From Asterochloris sp. CNOR1 (taxonomy: Eukaryota; Chlorophyta; Trebouxiophyceae; Trebouxiales; Trebouxiaceae): 64,000 bases of DNA. The position numbers and the translations under genes are program-made. Positions 21,710 to 33,900 of this stretch are shown here, piece after piece. Every line of letters begins with the position of its first letter. Position 1 is the stretch's first letter. The stretch lies in contig OZ017748.1 in NCBI GenBank assembly GCA_963969365.1, forward strand, positions 992,001 through 1,056,000, written 5' to 3'. Under the pieces are notes generated by a model. It worked only from the letters and a program-made list of their open reading frames with translations, searched no databases and had not been told where the DNA came from.

Positions 21710-24700
21710 TCACCGAGTATCACTGCTGGATGTATCAGAGCTGCTGCGGCTGCTGCCAGAGGCGCTGGTGCTCCCACTCGATCTGCTGCTGCCGCTTGAT
21801 GAGCTACTGTATGAGCTGGAACGCGAGCGGCGCCTGGGATGTTCTCTTGCACTACTGAGGGGCGGGGAATCCTGGCGCCGCCTGCATTAGGGAACACATG
21901 TCTGCAACCCCTTGGCCAGCCGTAATGCACACAGGGATATCTGCAGACATTCTGCCCCATTGGGCTGGTGAGAGGTCCCATGTGACGCCTGGCATTGCTG
22001 ACCAGCACTCAGAGGACCATCAATTGCTGCTTGAAAGGCAAGCAAGTGTGGGGCAGGCACCCCAGACTTGTCCTGCTGATCAGCACTGAGCGCACCAAGG
22101 TTGGTAAGCCATCTTGGAACATGAATTGAGCTGCAGGCAGCCCACATTGTGACAGGCAGAGGGCTGCAAGTGTGCCTGTGGGATGTACAGCACGGCACTG
22201 AGACAGACATCGAGCAGTGAGGCCACCTCTTTGCAGGCATAGGGCAGCGCAGGAATTGTTGCACATCAGCCAGAAAAGGCAGCCCGGCTGATGCAGGCTG
22301 CCCACCTCTTGGCAGGCGCAGGGCTGCGGCTGGGGCTTGGAGAGGGGCGCCGCCGCCTTGAAGGGGAGGGGCTGCGCCGACCCGTGGGCCCGGCCACCCG
22401 GCTGGGCCGCCTGTCCTCATGCTTCACCCCCCTTCTGTCTGCCTCTCGTTCGTAGTCCCTGGACCGACTGTCATAGTCTCTGGGCCGACTAACATAGTCC
22501 CTGGGCCGCTGGCTGCCAGGGTCTCTCCGCTCATACCCCTGATGCCGGCTGTCCTCATAGCGCCTCCGGCCATCTGCAGGCAGCCATTGGCGCTGACACA
22601 TGTGCCGCAAATTGCAGGATGACATGAAATGTGCCTGTTGTGCACAGCAAGCGGCTTTGTGTGGCAGGGGGTCCTTGATAATGAGTTTGTGGCAGCTCCT
22701 CATGGAGGCGTGCTGGACATGCCTGGCCTTGAAGTGTGAGGTGTGTGCTCACTGCTGTCAGCGCAGCGCTTGTCACTGTAGCTGGGGTACTGGTGTGTCA
22801 TCCAGTGCCTGCCACCGCGATCGCCATCTAACAGGTGTGGTACCACTGCTCACTATTGTCAGCATAGCGCCTGTCATCGTAGCGGCCGTCCCTGCAACCC
22901 TCCTCTGGCCTGCCACTGCCCCGCCGGACCGCCTCGCCCTCCTGCCTGCGCCTGGGACGGGAAGCGCTGCGCTGAGGACTCGGCCTGGCAGGCGGGGGCG
23001 CGGGCAGCCTGGCCCTGCGTGCTTGCGGCGAGGCTGTACGGCTGCCACTGCGGCTGCGCTTGCGGCCTGCCCGCCCATCTGCAGGGGTCAGGTGTTGGTT
23101 GGAGCCCACAGGGTATCAGCTCCGGTGGGTGTGGGTCAGGCATGTGAGCAGGGGCAGCTGATTGAGGGTAATGGCGCAAGATACCGCACAGACCTTGCCA
23201 GCAGGGTCTGGCGTGTCAAGACGACGACGGTCAGTACTCTTGCAACAGCAGGGCAGCGCAGCACAGATCAGATCAGTCTGACTGGCATGCACCCGCTGAA
23301 AGGTGGGGTAAGGGTCCCTGTCTGTGCAGCTGAGCGGTGGCATCAGCACCGCTACACAGGAGCCATCCTCATTGTCTATCCAGGGCAAACTATTTGGGTT
23401 GCTTGGCTGTGGCTTGCATGCCAACAAGGGCTGTGTAACAGGGCAGAGTTTCCCATGCTCACGTGTCAGGTCATGGACTGCGCCTGCCTCTGCTGGGGGT
23501 GGGGTGGGAGCCTCCACCTTGACCCTCACAGGGTCTGGCGTCAGTGACTTGGAACGCTGGGGCTCTGCCTCTGGCACGGCACTGGGGTCATCTGCAGCAG
23601 CAGGGGCACTCGAGCCCTTGTAGAGCTTTGCCAGCTGAGACCACCACTGGAGACATCAAGCCCCTGCAAACACTTCCCCACCCAGCTCGCTCTGTCCTGG
23701 CTGGCGGCCACTCAACTGACGCTGCCATGCTGATGAATGATGGCTGACAGCTACCCATCGGCATGCATTGCAGATGTCTTGACACACCACAGGGGCTGTC
23801 GTATGGTCTGCTCAGATGGCAAGCCACACCTGCAGGCAGATGTGGCTCCTCTGGCACTGCGGAGCTTGGCATCACCACGCGGGAAGCCAGGCGGCGGCCT
23901 CTGACAACAGAGGCTGGAGGCGGGGAGGGCAGGCGACCTTCATCATCTGATGAAGATGTGGGTCCCTGCAGGGCAGTACATCGAGCAGGTCAAATTTTCT
24001 GCTTGTTTGGCTTGAACAGATAAATGCACATCTGTGCACAGCTGCTTGAAGTGGATCAGGCGTGGTCAGCCAAGGTGCTACACAGCCTCTGGAGAAAGCT
24101 CTCCTGCCTGCAAGGGCAGCAGCCAGTTGCAGCTGAGTGCCATACACACGCCTCTCGGAGATTCAGCCTGTTGCTATGCTATGACTGGCGGGCGGCTTGT
24201 GGCACTCCTTTGAGACAGCCAGCTGCAGCACGGCGCTTATGCCAGTTGCCAGTGCGTGTCTGCTAGTGCTAGCAGCAATGTGGCAGAGGCTGCAGCTCTC
24301 CTCAACTCTGAAGCTGCCCACAGCCACCTGGGCTCACATAGTGGCTGTCTACTCATGCACTATTACCTGCAGGAAGTGTGTCAATCTTACTTTTGAGACT
24401 GATGTGCACATTAGAAAGTGTGCCAATTTGAGGCTGTCTGCGTCCCGTAGCGCTCCAGCTCTGAGGCAGGCTGCCTCTTGGGTGCTCAGGGGCACAGGAC
24501 AGCATCCTCTCAGCAGAGTTAAGACCGTTACCTGTCGCCTGCGACTCCCAGTGCACCTGGGAGGCTGCACCCAGCCACTAAAGAGCAGGACCTAACTTTG
24601 CGTGATGCATCGCACCCTGCCACAGCAGGGCATGATGTGGGCACCTCTCACCTCTGAGGCTGCCCGAGGTCGGTAGCGCTCCAGCTCTGGCGAGGGCTGC

Positions 24701-27177
24701 CTCCTGGGGGCTGCTGGACGTGTAGCCATCTCGTCCCGTGCTGGCCGGGAGCGTGCCACCTCCGCCCTTGCAGCGTACTCTTTTGCCCTCTTAGCTGCAG
24801 CTGCATCCTCTGCAGCCTGCCGTTTGGCTGCCTCAGCCTCATCTTTCAAAGCCTGCGGTTCAGCGGCCCTCACCTGGCTCAAGCTATGCATATCAATTGC
24901 AGGAGGGACCAGCAGGCTGAGCGGCAAGTTCATGATAGGCAAGCATAGCTGTGCAAGCCATGGCAGCTGACCAGCTTGAGCCTGAGAAAAAATCCCACAC
25001 ACATGAAGCTGACTACCTGCAAGAATTTGCAAACGCAAGACCTGCTCCATTACCTCCCCTGCACAGGACCAGCTGCTTGCTCAACAATCAGGCCCGCTGT
25101 CACCTGTGCTGGTGGACAAGACGGGCTGTGGCACTCCCAAGTCTTAGCCTTACCTGCTTGGCAGCCTTGTTGGCCTTTTTCTCCTCCTTGACCTTTCTCT
25201 TCTGCTCCTTCTTCTCCTCCCTTTTTTGCTTCTTCCTGCGCTCCTGCTCCTTTTTTTTCTCCTTGGCAACGCGCTCCTCTTTCTCGCGCTCCCTGCAGCA
25301 ACAGCTACCAAGTCCTGCATCTGAACCCAAAATATGCAGGCCACCTGCACATGGAGCAAAACAAGCCCCAGCCAAGGTTGTGTCGTGCTCCATATACTGC
25401 TTAGGCAGGCAGCAAAAAGGGGCCCAACACCAAAGACAGGATCGGGGACGATGATCACGGGATGACCCCTCCACATACAAATCAATGCACGACCTTCAAG
25501 TTCTCTGGTGTCGTCCTTTTTGGCATGCCTGCTGCTCAAAAGGTGGACAGCAGAAAATGGGAAAGCAAGGCATGCGCCCACAATGATGTTGAGCATTTCA
25601 TCATTGCTCACAGTTTTTCGCGTGCCTCCCGCTTTTCCTGTCGCCGCCTCTCCTGCAGCTCGCGGTCAAAGGCCTCCCCCTCTTTGTACTCCTTGTTGCC
25701 AAATACATTGGCCAGCTGCGTCATCTGCGCCTGCTTGCGTGCGGCAATTTCATGCGTTTCCTCTGTCATCCTGCAGTGCAAACTTGTCTGTGAGTTTCTC
25801 ACGCTTCAAAGCTGCATCTTTGGGGCCTCACCTACCCGAAACAGTTGACCTGGCCAGGCAGGCCCCTCTGGAGTTGGACGCAGTCTGACTGTTAAAGCCA
25901 GAGGTGCAGCCAAGCTGGCTGCCATCATGCTTGCAGGCAGCACTGCTGTGCATCGCCTCTGTCAACCTGCATATGGGCGTAGAGCGGCGCACAGCCCCTT
26001 TTCAGAGCGGAACTATGAGCAACCTCAGCACTGCCCTTTTGTCCCTCTCCTCAGTGTGCCTGCATGGTCTGCAGCTGCAGCTGCATGCAGCATCTGGCCT
26101 AAGCTGCAAATCTAAGGCGAGCCCTCTGCCAGCCTGCAGGGTTGGCCAGAGCTGCCATTTTGGCACAGTCTTGCATACTTCGTTTGCCAGAACTCCCTGT
26201 GAAGTCCCTCTAATTGCGCAGCATTGTTTGCTGCCCACTCAATCGCCAGCATGCTTGCACCATGCCAGCCCCGATATATGCAGGAAGTGTATGTCACCAC
26301 CTGGTCTCGCATCCATGTAGTCAGACTGTCCAGCTCAATCAGAAGCATCCTGATCGGGGTCTCCCTTCTACTTGACCCAGGCAAGCACATCCGGTGCCAG
26401 CCATCCAAGCAAGGGGACATGCTGAAAGACTCACTTCTGCTGATTCTGACCAGCATCCTGATCCGCCTGCAACTGGGCTCGCAGCTTGTCCAGCTGAGCT
26501 TGAACCTCGTTGCTCGAGAGCCTGCAGAGGCGAGGGGAAGAGATTCACTTCTGGGCCTGACAGAGACTGTGCAGCAATAACATAGGCTGCCTGAGGCACC
26601 ATGTTCCCTGTGCCGGCAGACTTCACAGGCAGGGCATGCTCCCACAAGCCGCTGCCCAATCGAACACATCACCCTTCCCAGCCTGCAGCCTGCCAGTGGC
26701 AGTAGCTGCGGGCCAGGGCGTACTCTATCCAGATCTGCACCCGCGGGCACTGCGGAGAATGTAGGCCGGACCGCAACAGAACGTCCCATGTCACCAAGCA
26801 CCAGAATGTGCACATTGTCAAGGTCCTGCGCCCCTCTGCCTCCATCAGCAGCTGCCGCTTACCTTTGTGTTGCCACAGGATCTGGAAGCTGCATCAGATG
26901 TAAAGCCAAAACCACTGCTCTTTCTGCAATTACGCGGTCTTTGAGCTCACCCCAAGTCCTCCAGCTTCTCAGCCTCCACCAGCAGCTGCAGCTCGATCTC
27001 GCGCTGCCTGTTATGCTTCAGGATGCCCTCATCTGGCTTGCGCACTGTGGGGCCATTGTCTGTGTCCCTGTCAAAGTTGCTCTGTGGAGGTCTGCTGCGG
27101 ATGTTGAACTTGTTGGTCTGAACATAGCCACTAGTCCCGCTGCCGCGCACGGTGAGGATGCCCACGCCATTGTACAT
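21710..27177 (-). CDS. CWC21: CWC21/SRRM2-like splicing factor (cwf21 domain plus RS-rich tail)
   Basis: Spliceosomal protein expected to bind Prp8/Snu114 through its N-terminal cwf21 segment; the RS tail resembles SRRM2. Ten phase-consistent exons on the minus strand: 26951-27177, 26435-26521, 25612-25770, 25154-25292, 24652-24873, 23876-23965, 23463-23634, 22833-23078, 22306-22573, 21710-21881; total 593 aa. Start MYNGVGILTVRGSGTSGYVQ is the hallmark of the family; the cwf21 helices follow (KPDEGILKHNRQREIELQ, then VQAQLDKLRAQLQ). Middle: a conserved ETHEIAARKQAQM / GEAFDRELQERRR block, a very charged coiled coil rich in KEKK/REEKK (25154-25292) and acidic/proline linkers. C-terminal third: Arg-Ser/Arg-Asp-Tyr repeats (RDYVSRPRDYDSRSRDYERE), SPSPSRRRR and a final serine run ending SSDTSSDTR. 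Divergent from the PHD/GNAT gene. Confidence 0.9.
24425..24490 (-). repeat. Intronic copy of the CWC21-like exon end SPELERYRPRAASE
   Basis: The plus strand shares GAGGCTG(C/T)C...GTAGCGCTCCAGCTCTG and GGCTGCCTC(C/T)TG with 24651-24716, which covers the exon 24652-24873 end and its GTGAGA donor. The copy lies about 160-230 bp into the following intron and is out of frame. Confidence 0.75.
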
Positions 27178-27914
27178 GCTGCCTCCTCACCCTGCATGTA
27201 TGTGTCCCTGAGATGCTGCTGACATGCGCTGCACTTGTGCTGTTGCACAACCTGAAGCAGATGGCAGCCCACCTTCTACACTAGCTGTAGAGGGAGCTCC
27301 TCCTGCGACCTCGTGCTTGTATCGGGTGCTTCTGGACTCCCTGATGTCACTGATCTGTAAAGATTGTGGAGGCAGAGGGATGCTGTCGCACGAATTGTGC
27401 TGAAGAAATGTCACAGGTTTTGCTAGGGTCTGAAGAAAGCCGCAGCCCAGGCCTCCATATAAGGCCGTACACAGTACCATGAAAGCGCTAGAAGGCATGG
27501 CTTGGGACTAAGCAAGGTTTTGCTGTTAGTGACTCGCTCTACCGTCTTCGCTGCCAGTGTCATGGGATCCAGGCAAGGCGTAACTTGTTCTGCAGGCTGT
27601 GTGCCTTATCAAGGCTTTGAATACACTCACTGCAGGAGCCCACTTGGCTCCTTGATGCAGGGCTTGACCTTGCAAAGGGTGTGTGCTGCAGGCCACGCAG
27701 GAACCAGGGTGGCACAGCTGCAACATCAAGCAGGGTGCGTGACATGATCAGATGTCTGTCGCTGTACTCCTGTGAAAGCTGCTTGAGAGCTGTTGAGGGG
27801 ACATCTGAAGGCCCACGTCCCCAGCAGCCAGGCCTGAGCATTCCTGCAGCATGCAGGGGGTGTGCCATCATTTACGGAAGCACAGCGGTCAACTTAAGCT
27901 GCTGCACTGTGCAG
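27178..27914. promoter_or_regulatory. Divergent promoter region, CWC21-like and PHD/GNAT genes
   Basis: Separates the CWC21-like start (27177, minus) from the first convincing exon of the plus-strand chromatin gene. That exon opens at 27915 without its own early ATG. A tiny ATG-CAG-GGG exon at 27851-27859 with a GTGTGC donor would join it in phase but is only a guess; the ATG at 28029 inside the exon is another possible start. Confidence 0.45.
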
Positions 27915-30900
27915 GAGGCAGCCCTGTCTGCTCCGGTTAGCGCCAGCAAGTCAGCCCGGGATCGGGACGATGCAGCCACTCCAGGGGCCACAAAGCCTGC
28001 TGCATCTGCGCAGACAACACCCGCACGTATGCAGGCTGGAGGCAGCCAGCAGCCTGTCAGCAGCCTGCGGCGGTCAAGGCGCCTACCCTGGGAGGGGACG
28101 TTGACCAAGGAGGCTGCCAGGTTACAATGCTGCTGGCTAGAGCCACGGGCCTGGTTCTGGTGCTCACATGTTGCTGTGGGTCAAGCGTGAGCTGGTCACT
28201 GAGGTCACCTTGAACTCAAGCACGCTGAGACTCACGACCTGTGAACAAGCTCTTGCTGCAGGCTGTGATGCAACCAAAGCCCACTCAGCAACTGTCTGTG
28301 CAATGAGCTGAGCAGCCTGTCCTGAGTAGTGTGGCGGGTGCAGGCATTCATGTGACGGTCATGAGCTTCATGCTGGGTGGCCTGATGTGCAGGAGGATGG
28401 GGCTTCCGACAGAGGGCCTTCCCACAACTCATGAGCTGAGGGCTCAGGAGGAATCTGCCCTGCAGCAGGCTCTGGTTGAGTCAGTAGCAGCTGCTGGGCT
28501 TGTGACTGCACAAGCACCTGCCGGGCCCAGCAGCGCGCCAGAGGCAGTGCCAGCGGCAGCGCCAGAGACAGAGGCAGCACCAGAGCCAGAGGCAGCCCCT
28601 GCCATGTCTGATGAGCCTGCTGGTGGTGAAGCTGTTGCGCTGGCGGCTCCTGCTGCTGTTGCTGGCCCAACAGATGCTGAGGCTGTGCCTCCACAGCTGG
28701 AGGGCGCTGAGCCTGCAATGCGTGCCAAGGTGAGGGGCTCTGGGTCGATATGCGCCTTCGGCATGGCCTTGTGTGGCAGGGGACTTTGTTGCTCAGCCTG
28801 CAGCAAAGGCTCTGCGTCGAGTTCTCGTTGACTTCTGAACCTTGGAAGTATGACCCAGTTTTGACTGCTCAAGGCTCACACTACCTGCCAAGAGCAAGCA
28901 TTCACGCTTGACGTCGCCAGCTTGCAGCCCATGTCAAGACTTTCCGATTGTCTTCTCAGCATTGCATGAATGCCTTGACACGCTGTGTCCGGCCGCCCGC
29001 AGCGTGCAAGGGTCAGCCTGAAGGAGCTGCAGTCCTTGCACGAGGATGGTCTGGAGCTTGTGGGGAGCCGCAGCAGGTCTCGTGCAGCGCCTGCCAAGCC
29101 CTCTTCAGCGCAGGCTAATGGGAACAGCTCAGCTGGCCGCAACAGACCTCAGGCAGCGCCCGCCAAGCCCTCTGGGGTCCAGGCGAGGGCCAAGAGTGCA
29201 GCTGGCCGCAGCAGGTCTCAGGCTGCGTCTGCAAAACTTTCCAGCAAGCAAGCCAAGGGACCCAGCACAGTGGACAGTGCCCCCGTGCCCAATGCGCAAG
29301 CAGCCAGCCTGGCTGCTGATGACAAGGCAGCATCGCGCTGCAGGGCGGAGGCTGGCGCCCAGGCTGCCCCTGAGGAGGCAACTACCGCTCCTGCAGGGGC
29401 TGAGCTTGAGGCTCCAGTCGAGGCAGGGGGCCCTTCTGCGACGCCGGAGGTGGCTGCCATGCCCTCTGCTGCTGACAGAATTCCCAGCAGGGCCAAGAAG
29501 GTCAAGGGCAAAACAGTGCCCTCTGGGAAGCGCAAGGCCAAGGTCGCTGCTGCTGTGCCAGCAGATGGGGAGGCTGTGCTAGACACACAGGCACCTGAGG
29601 TCGCATCAGCAGACGCGGGCAGTGCAAGACCTGCTGCTGAGGCAGCTGCTGGGCCACCTGCAGGTCAGCTGCATGCCTCACCAGACTGTCTTGATGCACC
29701 ATGCTGACAGGCCTTGCATGCTGCTGAATCAAGAAACGAGCTATTATTGAGGGACCATGCACCCAGAAGGTGCCCTCAGAAATTACTTTCATGCTGACCT
29801 CCCTCTTTGGTGCAGGCAACGCCGAGCAGACAGCTGGAGATGTGGCAGGGTCCAGTGGTACTGCCACTGTATTGGGCGCGTTTGCACAAGGAGGCAATGC
29901 TACCAGATGTCCAAGGCCGGGGTCACGGGTAAGCACAGCTTGAGCTCAAGAGCCTGTCTTAGGAGGCCGCCAGGTGGTGCATGTGCCAGTGTTTTTTACC
30001 AGCAGCCCCGCCAGCCTCATGCTGGCAGTCCCATGGTCTGGGTGAGGTGATGGCAGCGCAACGTTGTGAGCTACTCCTAGCTGATAGCTGGCATCAATGA
30101 CATGTGCATGTGGTGTGGGTATGCACTGTATGCCTCTGTAGACGCTTATATGGCTGCTCCTGTAGCCTAAAACTGCAACTTTTCAGCTGATTTGCTTTGT
30201 GCAATATGTGCAGGTGGGACGAGCAGAGCTGGCTGGCCTAGAGATGCTGGACTCTGCTGTGCTGGGTGCTGGCCGCACCAGCAGATCGGCTCGTAATTTC
30301 GCTGGCATTGCCCCAGTTGTGCCTGCCACAACTGTTGCTGTGGGCCCTGCTGCTGCAGCTGCAAGCGCAGGCGCCCCTGCTGCCCAGCAGTTGGCAAGCA
30401 AGCCTTCTGATGGCTCGCAGAGCCGCAAGCGCAAGGCTGTTGCTATTGACAGGCCAGTCGCAGAGACTGAGGCTGGAGAGGGCCCGACTGAGGCAGAGGT
30501 GGCTGCAGCTGCTGCCAAGGCCCCTCCCCGCAAGGGGAAGAAGGCTAGTGGGAAGGCCAGAAGGGCCAAGCAGGGGCCAGCAGGTGACAGGAAAGCTGGC
30601 CCTGCAGGCGCGGCAGTTGCCGAACCTGCAGCGGCTGTGGCAGCGCGGCCTGCCAAGCGGAGCAAGGGCGAGGCAGCAGGCAGCCAGCAGATTGCTGATG
30701 TGGAGATGCCTGACGCCGCCCCCACAGAGGCTGCAGCAGCGGCAGCAGCTGCGCCAGCGGAGGCTGCGCCAGCGGAGGCTGCGCCAGCAGCAAGCGTGGC
30801 CTCTCAGGCCGTGGCAGCCCCTGCTGGAGGTGCTGCAGAGCTGCGCAGGGGGAGCAGGCGCAGACAGCAGGTTGTGCTGCTGTCCCCGGGGAGCACCCAG

Positions 30901-33900
30901 ACCAACCCGCCTGCACCTGCGCCCCGAGCAGCGGCGCCAGCAGCAGCAGCGGCCAGAGACTGGGCTGCTGCTGCTGCTGCGGCGGCGGCAACTGGTGTGG
31001 CAGCTGCAGAGCCCATGCAGGAGGGTGTGCCAGCCCCAGCCCTTGGGGTCAGCAAGGCTGGGCGCCTGCGCAAGGCCTCTGCCAAGGCCTCAGCGGCCAG
31101 GGAGGTGCCTCTGGTCAGGCAGGGCAGTGCTCGTGGCCAGGGTCGCAGATCTGCGCAACCTGAGAAGCCACAGGCTGAGAAGGCGCAGGCTGACAAGGCA
31201 CCACAGGCTGCCAGGGCAGCTCAGGCTGAGGAGGATTTTGCCACTACCACTGCACCCATGCTTGTGGCACCGCTGGAGCAGGTAGGCCCGCCGCTTGTTG
31301 GGGCTGCTGCATTCCTCAGGCTGGTTGTGTTCCACTGCCACTGTGCTTCACATACTGCCTGCATTGCTGTGATGGCTGCACAGGTGGATGCACTGAGTTT
31401 CCATGTGAAGCGTTCCGGCACTATGGCCTGCCTCTGATGCTATTACTGTATAAGCTGTTCGCACACCAACTGCAATCTGCTTGATGTGCAGCTGGTGCCC
31501 CAGGTGTCGCTGCAGCACCCCCAGGCACAGCCACCAGTGCAGCCGCAGGCCCCAGGCAGCCCCCAGGGCTTCCGCCCTGCACCCAGCTCTCCCAGCCGCC
31601 CTTCTCGGAGTGCGGCCCAGGCTGCCTCACGGGCCATCACCAGCCAGATGGTGGCAGAGAGCGCCGACCTGGGAGTCAAGGAGCTGGCAGTAAATGATAT
31701 TCAGGAGCCAGAGTTTGAGGCAGCTGGGGAAGTTGAAGCACCCAGCAGCCCCAAGCGGAAGGGGCGGCCGAGAGGTGAGGTTGCGTACTTCTGGCATGGC
31801 CAAATGTGGGGCCTGCACGCACGGGAATGTCAATTTTGAAGCATTGAAGGCCCTCCCTAAGAATGGATGCAGTGCAGCAGGCTTGCTGTGGGCAGCCAGC
31901 ACAAGGCCTCCCCAAAGTCATGAAGAGGGTTGAATCTGAGTAGGTGCACCTTTGGCAGGTCTGACCAACCAGCTCTGGGGCTTGGCATCGTTGTAGAGAA
32001 TTGAAAGAGGCCCACAACGCTGCAGCAAAACAAGAGGGCTGCAAAGAAAGCTTAGCCTGCTCGTTCCATCTGTTCAGGGTCAGGTGTGGAGGCCAAGACT
32101 GCTCAGCAGCTAGAGCTGGAGCGATGGATTATGGAGGGCTCGCAACTGCCCTGCGTCCGGCAGTGCGCTCAGGAGGTGGGTGTGTCTTGAGCGGGTGCTG
32201 TGTAGGCGTTAATGCGGCGGTTGGTAGCATCTGCGCTTGTGGTGTATGCGCATTGCTCTGAAGCATCAGGTTCCACAGTTTCTAGGCATTGCTGCAGCCT
32301 GTCTGACAACCTGGCAGCAGTTGATGCAAGCACATGCTGGCTGCCTGCGAGGCGCCTTGTGCTGGCTCTGCAGGGCCTTGCATCTTAGGCATACGTGATG
32401 TCCCGGGCAGGCTTCCTGACTGTTTCCTGACTCATTGCAGTCGTCAGGTGTTCCTTGTCACCCTGTTCGCAGGTGCTCAAAGCCAGCAACTGGCCCTGCA
32501 ACCAGGAGATCAAGCTGCAGCATCTGATCAACTCCCCTGCAATGCACGGCGTGGAGCTGTACACAGGCCTCATCAAGAAGTATGGGCCTGAGCAGGTCAT
32601 CAAGGGTGGGTGCCTATGGGTTGATTTTGCTGCCACCATCATACAAGTAGAGCACTGAATTGCCCCATGGCACTGCTGCTGCGGCCCAGCCAGTCCGTTG
32701 CCACACTTCTTCTGATTGTTCACTGGCTCCGACAGTCCACAGTCCTCATCTTGAGAGGCATGGGGCAGAGCAGGTCATCAACGGGAATGGACTGTTGCTG
32801 TAAGGCTGGCTGTACTGCTTCCTGTACACCGTGCACATGCCATGGTAGTGTCGACTGGCATCAGTCAGAAGGTGGAGCAACCACTGATCCGCACCCTGGC
32901 GGCCTCTGACGCCACATTGTGCCCTGCCGCCAAGGAATGGCTGTGTGCTGGTAACATACATTCCAGCACCATGCAGGGTCTCAGCGGTGCATCCTGCCTT
33001 GCAGGCAAGGTGGGATCGGATGGTAAGGTGGTCTGCGGTTGCGCCCTCTGCAACTTTGGCGTCTCCCAGTGCGTGAGCGAGTTTGAGAAGCACGGTCGCA
33101 GTGGGGCTAACCGCCCAGCGCAGAACGTGTGCTTGGCTGCGCTGTCAGAGGAGGCCGACCATGAAATCTCCCTGGGCGTAAGTTCACTCCAGTGCAGCGG
33201 CATGCATGGCTGGACCGTGTGAGGGGCAGTTCTGATTTCATGCCCAGCGTGGGTGCCATTTATTGCAGCGCAGCAGCCTGCCTGGCTGCAGTCTGCAAGA
33301 GGGCCATATCTGGGATTGCGCCAGGGGTGTTGCAGCATCGCCTGGCCGCAGTGTGTGCCCTGACTCAGAGCTCTTGCTGATTTGTCTTACTGTCTGCAGC
33401 ATGGGCAGCAGACATTACCTTAGCTTTACCAAACTTACTGCAGGACTGTCTGGCAGCAGTCTGCCCTGTGTGGGTGCATGCTGAAGTCCATGATGGGACA
33501 GGTGTCCACCTTTAGGTCGAGCTGACATGCACTCCAGGTGTCCCTTAGGGCTTCTGGGGTAATGTTGGCGGCCGCCTCACCCAATGCTCCTGCCTGTCCC
33601 ACTCTGCAGATGCTCATGGTGGCTGTGAACAAGCAGCGCGAGCTGAAGAGCCAGGCCTGCTTCAAGGCCGGGCAGGAGGGCGCGACCTGCGAGGGGCCTG
33701 CGGAGATGCACTGTGTCTGGTGCGGAGTGGGCGCACATGCCCAGTGCGCAGGCTTGCAGCCAAACGTGGTGAGGCGCCTTCTCGCTGGAGCTTGTGTTGC
33801 GCTGCGATAGGGTCTGGCTTGTGCTGCATGCTCTCTTTAGAGCTGATGTTTGGGGCTGGTTTGGAGTGCGGGCGCCTGGGGAGGTGTGCAGTGTCTGGTA

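Noticed and set aside
30266-31285. 339-residue Leu/Arg/Gln-rich open frame on the plus strand
   Set aside because: It is the +2 shadow of the Ala-rich exon 30214-31281; the chosen frame joins neighbouring exons in phase and continues the Lys/Ala-rich composition.
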